64,000 nt of DNA. Source: Hippopus hippopus (lineage: Eukaryota; Mollusca; Bivalvia; Cardiida; Cardiidae). The stretch is from assembly GCA_946811185.2 (NCBI GenBank), contig OX328096.1, positions 24,555,881 through 24,619,880 of the forward strand, given 5' to 3'. The translations under genes were made by a program, and so were the position numbers. The notes under the pieces were generated by a model that was given only the letters and a program-made list of their open reading frames with translations, was not told the origin of the DNA and searched no databases. Below are positions 12,601 through 21,584 of the stretch, one piece after another (positions within the stretch are counted from its first letter, which is position 1; the number at the start of each line of letters is the position of its first letter).

Positions 12601-13569
12601 TAAAAACGTGATTGCTTGGTAAAAAATAAAAGGCTTATCTATCTCAAATCCATGGTGAAACAAGTTCTACAACTTACACATGTATCAACCACTTTTGGTG
12701 ATTGCTTTCTGGCAACCTCAACCAACGGCCTACTGTCGCCAAGGTGTGGATAGTTATAAAAGCTGATCCCACCCATTACGAAATTCGAACCTAGATTGGT
12801 ATAACCCCTGACCAGACAAACCCTTTTTTAACGACCCGTAAGAAGAACCCCTTTGAAAACATTGTGGGAGAAAGGAGAAAATGCTGGTACCAGCATTTTC
12901 TCCTTTTTCCACAATGTTTTCTACCCTTCTACAAACTAATTTCAATTCTTTAGCCACAATTAGGTTGTTGTGTGCAAATGCTTTAAATTTGGACAAATCT
13001 ATATTTTTGTCGTGTGGTGAAGAATTAAGAGGTGGACGCTCTATTTTACACCATTAGGAATAACAAATGGCCTACACATACTTTTGAACACATACAAATA
13101 AGTTATACAAAAGGCATAGATATTCAATTGAAAAAAAAAAAAAAGGATGTAAGAATGTCACTATGTTGTCACTCAACAATATTACAGAAAGTGTTGTTGG
13201 AAAAGGAATCGAAGATTTTAAAGATAAATTACCTTAGAAAACTTAATGTGTAAAATCTATTGTGAAAGATGGGCTCTTTATTTTATTATCATGCATATCG
13301 TAATTTAATTTCTTTTTACGATAGAACCATTCCAAGTTTTACACCATTTCGAAATATACTAGTTCATATATAGCAACTGATTTCCTTTACAGGGCATAGA
13401 GAGCATGAGTGACTATGCAATTGGTTTCCATTACGTAAACCCGACCAAAATTTACGAATTGGAATGGTTCGTGTACCACTTACGACCTTACGGTATCATC
13501 TTTGGAAATCACGACTTGAACCAGCCCATAGAAAATACTGCGCCTAAAAATCTACCATATAGAAGATAA
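334..13569 (+). CDS. C1GALT1: Core-1 beta1,3-galactosyltransferase (C1GALT1-like), 3' four coding exons; 5' end outside window
   Basis: Join 334-494, 11355-11501, 11964-12140, 13393-13569; 219 codons visible plus a split codon. The family adds galactose in beta1,3 linkage to GalNAc on Ser/Thr in the Golgi, making the core 1 (T antigen) O-glycan. Seen: the DDD metal-binding motif at 441-449 in the context DWFMRTDDDAYVILENLR, then YFGHHFK, GGYFSGGPG, a DDAEFGKC block equivalent to the family EDLALG region, and the C-terminal FHYV...YELEWFVYHLRPYG block. All introns are phase 0 and GT...AG. The N-terminal cytosolic tail, membrane anchor and stem are upstream. Oddity: the Cys-Cys before FHYV in the vertebrate enzyme, as I recall it, is absent here (GIESMSDYAIGFHYV). 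It may be one of several paralogues rather than the strict orthologue. Confidence 0.93.
558..614. repeat. (CT)n microsatellite in C1GALT1-like intron
   Basis: A C-run followed by about 25 CT dinucleotides with one TTT interruption, 65 bp after the DDD exon donor. It is a simple sequence repeat and a likely length polymorphism. Confidence 0.95.
1152..1334 (+). mobile_element. Family A MITE, hairpin deleted
   Basis: Forward copy starting TTAACTCTTTACCAAATGAC and ending near TTGTAAAGGGTAAAC. The GTAGAAAACATT segment runs straight into the GTTTCCAAAAG segment, so the central hairpin is almost wholly lost. Confidence 0.75.
1441..1650 (-). mobile_element. Family D MITE (GTGTAGATC hairpin)
   Basis: Reverse copy beginning TTAACTCTAAGCCGCTAAAT and ending in the GTCGCGCTAAGCAGCC segment. 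The hairpin at 1552-1618 pairs GACAGTGTAGATCCAAGATC with a mirror copy around a GCACGTTCTGTGC centre. Confidence 0.7.
1864..2088 (-). mobile_element. Family A MITE, diverged
   Basis: Reverse copy from TTTTACCTTTCACC to TCGATTGGTAAGG, with the markers CCCTGAGAAA, AAGAAAATGCCGGTAA, CCCCACAATGTTTTCTG and TTGGACAAGTCTA in order. Confidence 0.7.
2252..2365 (-). mobile_element. Family A MITE fragment
   Basis: Truncated reverse copy holding the CCCAGTTTTACCGACCCTG end, ACATTGTGGGAAAAGG and GCTGGTTACCAGCATTTTCTCC. The distal half is missing. Confidence 0.6.
2535..2733. mobile_element. Family E palindromic MITE
   Basis: Near-palindrome with ends GTACTCACCAACCATTCTTAAG and CTTAAGGACGGTTGATGAAAC. The inner arms are AACTTCTGATTGGCTAAACC against GGTTTAACCAATCAGAAGTT. 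No coding capacity. Related copies lie at 17875, 31444, 40676 and 54461. Confidence 0.8.
2740..5009. other. Intronic sequence of the C1GALT1-like gene, no gene seen
   Basis: AT-rich intron. I see only a family B end fragment (about 3009-3048), the right arm of another family B copy (about 4362-4508) and a local GAACGAACAAGCCC duplication near 3768-3815. The short ORFs on the minus strand at 4016-4417 and 4557-4775 have no recognisable domain. Confidence 0.5.
4362..4508 (-). mobile_element. Family B MITE, partial
   Basis: Contains the family B arm AATCCATCATACCAAGCAAG, CTTAATCATGAGGTAGACTG and AAAATTGACCAATAGC. The palindromic core and the other end are absent. Confidence 0.6.
5010..5121 (+). 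mobile_element. Family A MITE, right half
   Basis: Carries GGAGAAAATGCTGGTAACC, its mirror, then CAAAAGCCTTCGCCCTCAGG and CCTGGATTGTG. The left half is not recognisable. Confidence 0.6.
5907..6135 (-). mobile_element. Family A MITE, near full length
   Basis: Reverse copy from AACCCATTACCGCACAATTCC to GTCGTTTGGTAATGAGTTAA with an intact hairpin. It lies back to back with the next copy, separated only by TTTAAAC. Confidence 0.85.
6143..6497 (+). mobile_element. Family A MITE with internal insertion
   Basis: Forward copy from TTAACTCTTTACCAAATGAC to TTCGGTAAAGGGTTAA. About 170 bp of unrelated AT-rich sequence interrupts the hairpin between GCCGGTTACC and CCTTTTCCCACAAGG. Confidence 0.75.
6612..6760 (+). 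repeat. tRNA-related SINE-like fragment
   Basis: The head TTGTGAGGTAGAGCGTCGGC resembles a tRNA D-arm/A-box, and CCCGAGTTTGATACTCGGG a T-arm/B-box. The B-box is degenerate and no cloverleaf is complete, so this is a retroposon remnant, not a tRNA gene. Confidence 0.45.
7276..7304. repeat. (GACA)n microsatellite
   Basis: About seven GACA units in the large intron; a second short GACA run lies near 7411-7425. Confidence 0.9.
7457..7685 (-). mobile_element. Family A MITE, near full length
   Basis: Reverse copy from AACCTCTTACCATTCAATC to TTGTTTGGTAAAAGGTTAA with a recognisable hairpin. Confidence 0.8.
7848..7997 (-). mobile_element. Family A MITE, hairpin deleted
   Basis: TTAACCCTTTGCCAAACAAT at one end and GTTTTGGAAAGGGTTAA at the other. 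The central hairpin is reduced to CCCAGAATGTTTTCTGCCC. Confidence 0.75.
8484..8713 (+). mobile_element. Family A MITE, reference copy (piggyBac-like ends)
   Basis: Clean 230-bp copy: TTAA, CTCTTTACTACACGAC, TTTTAGACTTGTCCAAATGG, GCAGACAACAAAATAAATG, then a hairpin whose arms read ACATTGTGGGAAAAGGAG and AAAATGCTGG against their reverse complements, then CTCTGAGTCGT and TTTGGTAAAGGGTTAA. TTAA at both ends followed by CTCTTT/CCCTTT is the signature of piggyBac-superfamily elements. It has no ORF and is non-autonomous. Confidence 0.88.
8714..11354. other. End of large C1GALT1-like intron, no gene seen
   Basis: Nothing coding is recognised. From about 9060 to 9600 a degenerate ~200-bp repeat recurs, marked by AGGTCAAGGTCA and ATGAGTGAATTCAGT-like phrases; it resembles the tandem arrays further on. 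At 10661-11075 a block of higher GC ends in a short palindrome, AGGCTACGTAGCCTTTTAAG, of unknown nature. Confidence 0.5.
11355..11501 (+). CDS. C1GALT1: C1GALT1-like exon, YFGHHFK / GGYFSGGPG
   Basis: The acceptor is tctcaatgcag and the donor GTAAGT starts at 11502. There are 49 codons, phase 0 on both sides. The exon encodes the donor/acceptor-site strand YYFGHHFKVIVKGGYFSGG and a helix ending DKSKCRE, aligning with the family YFG...GGYMSGGAGYVLSKEAL segment as I recall it. Confidence 0.93.
11825..11892 (+). repeat. AAG/CAG-rich low-complexity tract
   Basis: Imperfect GAAGAAGATGCAGCAGCA repeats grading into pure AAG units in the 462-bp intron. An ORF runs through it into the exon, but the splice acceptor at 11963 makes the tract intronic. 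Confidence 0.85.
11964..12140 (+). CDS. C1GALT1: C1GALT1-like exon, DDAEFGKC block
   Basis: The acceptor is cgttaatcag and the donor GTATGT starts at 12141. There are 59 codons, phase 0. It encodes NGGADDAEFGKCLYNMGIYA and the downstream DPGTHLMGAYPDWYLKYDAN segment. The acidic DDAEFG corresponds to the EDLALG motif that helps form the active site in this fold. A purine-rich AGAAG tract at 11825-11890 precedes the acceptor. Confidence 0.92.
12169..12626 (+). mobile_element. Family A MITE split by a SINE
   Basis: The left part GCTTTACCAAACGGCAAAAT...GACGACAATTTAATTG is followed by a SINE at about 12234-12486. The right part starts GATAGCGTAGAAAACATTG and ends GATTGCTTGGTAAAA. The order fits a SINE landing in an older MITE. 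Confidence 0.7.
12234..12486 (-). repeat. tRNA-derived SINE, type 2
   Basis: On the minus strand the head at 12484-12405 reads GGGTAGCTCAGTGGTTAGCG (A box) and later GTAAGTTCAACACCTGG (B box), a good tRNA-like promoter. The 3' part holds AGTACTGATGTGAGAAAGCC and CCGTTAAAACGGG. It is too degenerate for a functional tRNA. Confidence 0.7.
12801..13027 (-). mobile_element. Family A MITE, near full length
   Basis: Reverse copy with AACGACCCGTAAGAAG, an intact hairpin with GCTGGTACCAGC centre, TTTGGACAAATCTA and a final GTGGTGAAGAATTAA. Confidence 0.8.
13393..13569 (+). CDS. C1GALT1: C1GALT1-like terminal exon
   Basis: The acceptor is cctttacag before 13393; 58 codons follow, then TAA at 13567-13569. 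It encodes the family hallmark FHYV (13426-13437), YELEWFVYHLRPYG and a short divergent tail ending NLPYRR. The stretch before FHYV lacks the tandem Cys of the vertebrate enzyme. Confidence 0.93.
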   Translation, partial: GIESMSDYAIGFHYVNPTKIYELEWFVYHLRPYGIIFGNHDLNQPIENTAPKNLPYRR

Positions 13570-13579
13570 AAATAATTGT

Positions 13580-13585
13580 AATAAA
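13580..13585 (+). promoter_or_regulatory. Poly(A) signal AATAAA
   Basis: Canonical AATAAA 11 bases after the C1GALT1-like stop codon. The 3' UTR would be very short if this site is used. Confidence 0.55.
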
Positions 13586-13754
13586 GACAAAAAAGTACCG
13601 GTGTACAAGGTGGATGGTGTTTGCATCACCTCAGCCTAATAGCAAAATTATCCAGCGCTGCTTCTTTTCTTGGATGTTTTTGGAATAATTGGTATCGACT
13701 ATGTTTAACGATTGCCGATGTAATGATGAATAATTATGTTGATCTACTCCCTTA

Positions 13755-13895
13755 GAAAATAGACTACCCAGTCCATATCATTCTACGTAGAATATGGACT
13801 GGGGTGTCATTTTTGTACGGCCAGGGAGTAAGTCTTCGACGTAGAATATAGATCGGGGAGAACTTTCTACGTAGAATGTGGATTGGCGAATACAA
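13755..13895 (+). repeat. Local TTCTACGTAGAATATGGA repeat
   Basis: Three diverged copies of CTACGTAGAATATGGACTGG, including a perfect TTCTACGTAGAA palindrome, within 140 bp after the C1GALT1-like gene. Function unknown. Confidence 0.6.
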
Positions 13896-13899
13896 GTTG

Positions 13900-16800
13900 T
13901 ATGAAAGCAAAAGTTTGTCATTACAACGGTCTTCTATCATGTTTTCTATGAAGCGAGTGTGCCTTTCAATACATATCTATGATTCTGTGATCTCCAAACA
14001 GATGACCGGCAAGAATCTTTGCGGCTCGGCCGGTTTTACGGCTCGATAGCATGGATCCTCCTGTGCACTCTCTTAGTTTTTAGTATATTGTGTTTTACTT
14101 TTCGTACTACCGGTACTTTTATTTGCTTTATTGTGGAAAACGTAGAGCGTGAGGTTTAACTGGAAAAAGTTCATTGATAATTGGGCTCGGTTTCACGAAA
14201 AAACGTTAGCTTCTTATTTTGCTTAAATCTGCTAACGTCTCATTTTGTGACGTATATCACAAATTTTTCTACTGGACAGATTTTTTTTTAAACTTTGCAC
14301 ATACAAAGCTCATCATGTCTGTAGGGGATTACAGTAAAAAAAGATATGGGTCACAGAGCTCGTTTCTGAGAAATTTACATTTAGAAAAGGAATATAAAGG
14401 TCCGAATTCAGCTTATATTGGATTCAACACGCTTTTCTTTAATAGTCAGTTCAACAGGAAAATTACCGAAAGAATATACAAATAAACATCATTTTAATGA
14501 CAAGTCTTTTAAATAGTTTTGCACAAAAAATATATAAAAGCCTAGTTTTTGAGAATGGTAAATGTACAAATATGCATGTTATATATAGATCATTGAGTTA
14601 AAAAGGGAGATAATTTGACCGAATATAAGGGTTAATCTTTAATAAATACATACTTCTAACGGACAGATTTTTCTTAAGATTTCCACAATTATAGTATTTA
14701 TAATTCTTAACAATAAGAAAAAATAATCAAAGCACTGAAAGCACTGCTAAGTTGGAATGCGGTAAATGCAATACAAACTTGTTTCTTTCTATGTTTTTTT
14801 TAACGATGTCTTTAAAACCTTTCTTTCTTATGGTATTCCTACTTTTCATGAGGTCTATAGATATCTCAGTTTATTTGAAATGAAAGATTGCTTCGTTGGT
14901 GATTAGAGTGGTTTGCTTCAAAGTGAAACATTTTCATATTACATGGCTGAAAGTGAGGAATTTTGAGAAACCTGGTCGGACATCTGACAATTTTTCACAC
15001 GGAAAACAAAAGAAAATGCGATATTTTGGAAGAGTTTACAACCTGAACTTCAAGCACATGCCTGCTAACTTTCGACCATGATATTTTTTGCAAAACAAGA
15101 CCTTTTTTTTGTGAAAAACAAATGCCTGTGTAACAGCCAATTATCTAGTGAATGGCTTTGATGTTTGACTTCGACCTTGTCAGATTACTATGACCTTGTA
15201 ATCAGCAGATCTCTATCCATGACTGTTACCTTCGTACCAAATATGAACACTTTTATTTAAATGTTAAGTTTCTGTGATAACCTTTGAAGAAAGGTACAAA
15301 ATATTGACATTGACATAGGACTTGTGACCCTCATTATATGCATATTGACAGGAAGTACTTTCTTACCGTGATCTGGGTTAAAAGTTGACTTTGGTCTAGG
15401 ACATGTGACCCTCATAAGGTGCATATTGACGAAAGGTGTCTACATGAAAAATATGAGCATTGTTCAATGTAACTTGAATAATTTTGGAGTAATAGGGAAA
15501 TGCTAAGTTTTTACCAGTTGGACGCCAAAACGACATTGTAACCCTATGTCTCACTCACCACAATCGGGCTCGACAACAATATGCTTCCGATCTTTCGATG
15601 TGGGGCATGAAAATCATATCCGATGTAGATAAACAGTAGTGCAACACTGTTAAGATATGGTCCGATCAATCCAGAGAAAATGGACTTGCGAAGATCATTC
15701 AAGTCAAGATTTTTGACAAACCTTAAATTGTGATTTTAAAGTTTTAAGCCAAGGAACTACTGCTGCAACAAGCACAACTATAGCTGACCCCTATAACATG
15801 TATTATGCTGCCTAAAAATTGGATGTATACTAATAGAGACTCAGTCTGCAAGTCAACTGTGGACAGACAGACAGAAAGTACAGGCTTTAACAGTAACAAG
15901 AGCGCCGTATGCTGGTGCCACGCTCGGCTGTGGGTGCTGGATAGTGAAAAAGATCTAAATCGAAAAAGGGACAAAATTCTTACAAAATGCATTTGGAGTT
16001 ATTTCCCTTGATGGCATAGGTTGCTGTTTTGATAGTGAACATATACTCTGAGTTTCAAGAAAATACAATTAGTAATAATAAATCGCGTGAAACCAAGTAA
16101 ACGCTAAGTACTGCTCTTGAAATCGGCAGTTTAGTTTTTATACAGTGACCTCTCGAGACACAATTTTCACGCCAGTCTCAAACTAAAAACTTTATTCCTG
16201 CAACCTTTATACACGCGACGATTGATACATCGACTCGATATTTATTGTTCGTGATCCAAAATTAAAAAATTCATCGATATTAAAACTGTTTACTTAACCC
16301 CAAGATGATTCTGTGCATTCACCAACTATCAAATGAAGTCAATGCGCGCTGTAGATACTTGATTTCGCGATATTAAGGGAAGTAATGAAATTCAAATAGT
16401 TTTAATCGAAAGAGTTTTTTATGTTGATAAATATTCACAAGACTTTGTCTCCCTTCAATGACGTTTTTAACAAAATTATTGACAAAATGTATATGAACTA
16501 TTTTCTTAAAGTGTGCAATAAGGCCGTTTAGAAAGTGAAACTAGGCCGTTTGGAAACTGAAACTTGTTTTCTGAGAAATAAAGATCACGTGATTACCAAA
16601 TAAGCAAACACCGAAGCACAGCGACATATTCATACGCTGTCTTTACTTTCTTTTTGAATCTTTAAAAACAAGTCTACGAAGGTTTTGATGGCTATTTATA
16701 CATATTTGTCCCGAAAGTAATACATGTCCCATATTATTATCTTCGGTTATTACAAACGGGTCGTCCATGGCAAGTTGAGATGAAAACCAGTCCCTGGTGT

Positions 16801-17530
16801 ATTCATATCCTTGTGTTGTTTTCTTCGGGTACCCGGAATGAATTATTCTGTTTTCATTTTCCGGTTTTGCTAAATCTAAGTTGGCATGCTTCGCATTCCA
16901 ACTTAAAAATGGCACCTATCCGTGCTTATTTCGTCAGAAAATAGGGATGGAGGTCACTGTGAAAGTTATTTTTTTCAAGTAAAAAATATGATAAAAGCTC
17001 AGCACACGCAGTGGGGAGAGTAGAAATTGCTCATTAGGAGCTATTTCTACTTTTCCCACAATAATTTCCAAAGTTAAAACAGCTATAATAACACGGCTTT
17101 AAATTTCCCGCTTTTTTGTTTGCTTGTTTGGTGTGTAATGCCGTGTCAAAAGTATTTTAATTATTTGTTGGTGACAGTTCACAGATCCATTTTTTTTTCC
17201 TCTTTACTATTACTACCCGAAGAAAGTGCTACTTGTTTCAGTGCACCAATAGTATTACGATATGTGCTAAAATACATAGGTGCACTTTTGATTCACTATC
17301 CGTGACAAAAATACATGCGCAGTGGGATGCGCGCGAACATTTGTGATATACGTCGTTAAGTTGAGTTTGTTCTTTAAGACGCATTTCACCAACATTAACA
17401 GACATTTTCAAATCCTGAGCTCACCCAACGTTTCAGACTTAACTAAGCAAAATAATGGGCCATGAAGCACGCTATCTTTATATCCTCTTGTTTAAACTTT
17501 GTGGTATACTACATTTTAAGGTATGCTATA
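13900..17530. other. Intergenic stretch, no gene recognised
   Basis: AT-rich. At 15160-15480 a degenerate repeat with GACCTTGT, GTGACCCTCAT and GCATATTGAC phrases resembles the tandem arrays elsewhere. A minus-strand ORF of 90 codons at 16643-16915 is the only protein-like stretch and is unproven. Other ORFs here show no domain. Confidence 0.45.
16643..16915 (-). other. Unproven 90-codon ORF
   Basis: ATG at 16915, open to a stop at 16643. Composition is protein-like (Asn, Lys, Asp and Trp mixed, no low complexity) and it does not overlap a repeat family seen elsewhere here. No domain, signal peptide or splice context is recognised. It could be an exon of an unknown gene or chance. Confidence 0.2.
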
Positions 17531-17532
17531 TT

Positions 17533-17678
17533 TTAACCGTTTACTAGACAATCCCGAGTTTTAACAGTCCTACTCTATCAGAGACAAATACCTTGATTTT
17601 AGCCACTTGTGATTTGTTGTCTGCAAATAGTTTCAATTCAAATGTATCTACTTTTTTTTCGCTTGGCGAAAAGTTTAA
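17533..17678 (-). mobile_element. Family A MITE, hairpin deleted
   Basis: TTAACCGTTTACTAGACAATCCC to CGCTTGGCGAAAAGTTTAA; the TTTGTTGTCTGCAAATAG marker is kept and the central hairpin is gone. Confidence 0.7.
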
Positions 17679-17874
17679 TGTATGCTTCATAGATCTCTTA
17701 TTTTTTTTAATAGTCCACATGCATGTTGGCTTTATGCCATAGATCAACAATGTATTTATGTACGGGTCAGTGCCATATCAAATTGGTCAACAGATTAATG
17801 TATTCATCATGAGCCACTTTTAGGCTCACCTGAGCATGAAATGCTGAAGGTGAGCTGTTGTGATCTGCTGCCAG

Positions 17875-18069
17875 GGTCCGTATTCACTAACCATTCTTAA
17901 GAATATTCTCAGTCTTATTCTCCAAAGTTTTCGAAGTGTGAATGTAACTCATCTTCCGATTGGCTAAATCAAATGGTTTAGCCAGTCAGATTTTGTATTA
18001 CTTTCACATTTGGAAAATCTTGGAGAATAAGACAAAGAATTCTCTTAAGAATTGTTGGTGAATACCGAC
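17875..18069. mobile_element. Family E MITE inside tandem array
   Basis: GTCCGTATTCACTAACCATT at one end and GTTGGTGAATACCGACCC at the other. The arms ATTGGCTAAATCAAATGG and mirror lie at the centre. It separates the array head from the repeat units, so it inserted after the array formed. Confidence 0.8.
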
Positions 18070-18676
18070 CCAGCTGGCTGTGTCCGTTGCGTGTCGTCCG
18101 TCGTCAACATTAAACTTGTGTTCGCTGTAGAGGCTACATATTCTGTTTGATACTCATGAAATTTGGTCAGAATATATGTCTCGATAATATCTCGGACGAG
18201 TTCGAAAATAGGTCATGTCAAGTCAAATACTAGCTCACTGGGTAACATCGTTGGAAAACGTTGTGTACAATCTTGAGGTCACATTTTCTGCCCAATACTC
18301 TTGAAAGTTGATCAGAATGCCTGTTTTGATGATATCTCGGTCAAATCCGAGCTCAAATCCTAGAAAAACCTTGTGCAGTTTCTAGAGGTCTCATTTTCAT
18401 TCCAATACTCTTGAAAGTTGCTCAGATTGTTTGTCTTGTTGATATCTCGGACAAGTTTGAAAGGGGGTCGTGTCGGGTCAAAAACTAGGTCACCGGGTCA
18501 TATCTTTCGAAAACGTTGTGTACAATCTTGAGGCCACATTTTCTGCCCAATACTCTTGAAAGTTGACCAGAATGTCTTTCTTGATGTTATCTCGGACGAG
18601 TTTAAAAATGGGTCTCATTGGGCCAAAAACTAGGTCACTGGGTCAAATCTTTGAAAAACCTCGTGTTCGCTCTAGA

Positions 18677-18988
18677 ATGCCCCGGTAGGTCAGTCGGTAG
18701 TGTGCAGGACTTGAGAACAGGGGGTCGTGGGTTCGATGCCGGGCTCGGCCAATTTCTTTCCGAAAATTTGATGATTGTCATTGCGACAGAATTCATTCCT
18801 CTCCCATCGCTGACCATTGTCTCGACGATAGATATGTTGGAAAGCAACCAGTGACTTGGAAAGAAAATTGTGCGGAGTACTGGTAAAAGTGACTCAAGGA
18901 AAGCGTTGATAGGTGCATTGGCCACCGCGATATAACTGAAATAATGTTGAAAATGGCGTTAAACATCGAACAATCAATCAATCAGTCA
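18677..18988 (+). repeat. tRNA-derived SINE, type 1, with 7-bp target duplication
   Basis: The head CCCGGTAGGTCAGTCGGTAG (A box) and GTGGGTTCGATGCCGGGC (B box) is tRNA-like. A ~200-bp body follows, ending AATGGCGTTAAACATCGAAC and (ATCA)n. Exact CTCTAGA copies flank it at 18670-18676 and 18989-18995, as expected for LINE-driven retroposition. The body recurs at 33908, 38525, 52590 and 53040. Confidence 0.85.
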
Positions 18989-19960
18989 CTCTAGAGTTCA
19001 CTTTTCCAGTCCAGTACTCTTAAAAATAAGTAAGAATGTTTGTCTTGATGATATCTTGGCCGAGTTTGAAAATGGGTCATGTGTGGTTAAAACCTAGGTC
19101 ACTGGGTCAAATCTTTGAAAAACCTTGTGTACGCTCTTGAGACCACAATTTCAGTCCAATACTGAAAAGGATGGTCAGAATTTTTGTCCTGATGATATCT
19201 TGAAAATGGGTCATGTGGGGTTAAAAATTAGGTCACTGGGTAAAATCTTAGAAAAACCTTGTGTACACTCTAGAGACTACATTTTCAATCCAATACTCAT
19301 GAAAAAAAAAGGTAAAAAGTTTGTCTTGATGATATCTTGGATGAGTGTGTAAAAGGGTCAAATTCAGTCATAAAGTAGGTCACATGGTCAAATCATTGAA
19401 AAATCTTTCGTATGCTGTGGAAGCCACATTTCTGGTCCAATACTCATGGAAGTTGGTCAGAAAGTACATGTATGTCTTGATGATATCTCAGACTAGTTTG
19501 AAAATCGGTCCATTTGGGTAAAAAATTAGGTGACCGTTTCATAGAAAAACCTTGTGTACACTTTAGAGGCCATATTTTTAGCCCAATACTCAATAAGGTT
19601 AGTCTTGTTTTTCTTGCTGATATCTCGGACGAGTTCGAAAATTGGTCACATCGGGTCAAAAACCAGGTCACCAAGTCAAATCTTTGAAATACCTTTTTTA
19701 TGCTCTTGAGGCAACATTTTTTGTCCAATACCTATGAAAATAAGGAAAGAAAATAAAATGGGCGATATTGGGCTAAAAAGAAGGACACTGAGACAAATTC
19801 TAGAAAAAGCTTTTGTACACTCTAGAAGCCACATTTTCAGTCCAATACTCATGAAAGTTTGTTCAAGTGTTTGTCATGATATCTCAAAAGAGATTCGAAA
19901 TGTGTCATGTTTGGTCTAAAGGCTCCGGTAAGCGACTTTAGGGCCATCATGGCCCTTTTG

Positions 19961-20940
19961 TTTGTTGTTGTTTTTACTGATTATGGTTGTTTGTGGTTCA
20001 TAAAGCTAGTACTAAGCATCTACAATGCCGTCACAACCTTTAGATGTTGGATTTTTATCATGAATATTTTGTTTCTGTCTGGAAATAAAGGGCTTCAGTA
20101 TTGGATATTCAATTGACGTAATGACAATAAAAAGTGGGGTGTAGAATTCAGTTAGACAAACGTATCAAGTGAATTTGATATCCATATATAGACACAAAAA
20201 AATAGTTAAGAGATGTGATATCCATAAGTTTACGGCTTGCACTCACTGGTAACCGTATATCTATTTGATTAGGTGTCTATATAATAATATGAGCGGCGCT
20301 GTGGCAAAATGGGGATTTAAGGCATCTCATAGTCGCAATATTGAGACGCTACGGTGATTTTTTTTCATATTTGGACCTTTATTGTGCACCGTACAGTCTC
20401 AAGTCCCATCGTAAATATTTCGGTAGCAAAGATTAAGCACTATATTGACTTTCTGTTTCGTCGGTTTAATCTGTATTTGCAAAGAAATGCAACTAGCTTT
20501 TAGTAACAAACATGACCAAAGACAAATTATTAAACCTTTCATTACCTAAAGAGCTTGTAGAAGTCGTTTATAACATGTAAACCTCGGAAAAAACACTGAC
20601 GAGATTTATCGTGCGTGGCGGCCATTTTGTATGTTTTCGGGAATGAAAACAACTCGAGTAACAGATGAAATGCACTGTTTTCTCTTATGTTCAGCGTTTA
20701 AATTGAAAGTATTTGTATTCCCAACGAAGGGTTATTAAATACGTAAGCAAAAGGTATGTTTAAATCCTAGTTTTGTGCTCTATTTGCGAAATTATGAGAT
20801 TTCAAACTTGCGCAAAAAATCTGTGCGGAACTTTCAACTGATTTTGTCTTGATTGTCTCTGTACCCTGAGGCGACCAGTCAAAAAGTAACATCGCCTTTG
20901 GGGACAGTTATCTGTACTAAGGCATCTCCGTGATGCATTA
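19961..20940. other. No gene or repeat recognised
   Basis: About 980 bp of single-copy-looking sequence. A 69-codon ORF at 19907-20116 starts inside the array tail and has no domain. Confidence 0.4.
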
Positions 20941-21210
20941 TATGGCCTGCAACACGCGAAAAAGGGGCATTCGGACATTTGCGTAAAGTGTCGTCGCGGA
21001 TCAGCCTGCGCAATCCGCGCAGACTGATCCGAGACGACATTTTACGACTACATTCGATTTTGTCTTACAGTAGACTTGCACAAAACAGAAAATTACATCA
21101 GAACGGAAAGTGTCGTCTCGGATTAGCCTGCGCGGACTGCGCAGGCTGATCCGGGATGACACTTTACGCAAATGTCCGAATGCCCCTTTTTCGCGTGTTG
21201 CAGGCCATAT
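20941..21210. mobile_element. Family C MITE with ~50-bp near-perfect terminal inverted repeats
   Basis: Ends GGCCTGCAACACGCGAAAAA and its complement. The inverted repeats continue through GGGGCATTCGGACATTTGCG and AAAGTGTCGTC with about one mismatch. Two sub-terminal hairpins each contain a GATCAGCCTGCGCA...palindrome (first at 21001-21027). No ORF. A second copy lies at 32391-32655. Confidence 0.85.
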
Positions 21211-21424
21211 CAAACGAGTTATCACATAATTATGGACCCATATAATCCATATTCTTTTAATACGATTAAATCTTGAGGTAGACTGGTCCTTTGAAATGCA
21301 AGAAAAATCGACTAATAGCAAAAAGTTTCGACTTAGGTCAGCCTGGCTAGACTGCGCACGCCGGTATGGGTCGATACTTTTTGCAGATGCATTAAACTGC
21401 CTTTTCACAGAGCATGGCTCATAA
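21211..21424 (-). mobile_element. Family B MITE, 5' truncated
   Basis: Abuts the family C element. Shows TTATCACATAATTATGGACC, TTGAGGTAGACTGGTCCTTT, the GC palindrome region (diverged) and the end CACAGAGCATGGCTCATA. Confidence 0.75.
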
Positions 21425-21584
21425 GATCTGGCCCAAACAACCCTAAAGTCGCAATACTTTGACTGTATGCTCAATAGGTCCATTTCGTTTATTTAGTGCT
21501 CTACAGATTAACATTCATTGCTGTCGACATAAACTGTTGCTTGCATGATCGACTTGCGCTGCTTTCAACATTATTCAATTTTAT

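Larger units (their letters stand above)
17817..19960 (+). repeat. ~140-bp tandem repeat array with GAGCC head and GGGCC tail
   Basis: Begins AGGCTCACCTGAGCATGAA and ends GGGCCATCATGGCCC. Between are about ten degenerate units, each with TTGATGATATCTCGGACGAG, a GGTCA-rich phrase, AAAAACCTTGTGTACACTCT and CCAATACTCATGAAAG. Unit spacing measured from the GATATC landmarks is roughly 105-150 bp. It is interrupted by a family E MITE near the left end and by a SINE at 18677-18988. No coding capacity. Related units appear inverted at 63172-64000. Confidence 0.8.

Noticed and set aside
18677..18750. Possible tRNA gene
   Set aside because: A and B boxes are present but the cloverleaf does not close and the sequence is joined to a SINE body repeated elsewhere.
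21001..21483. 160-codon minus-strand ORF
   Set aside because: It runs through a family C and a family B MITE; similar peptides recur at 32449-32733 and 35532-35807 in other copies.
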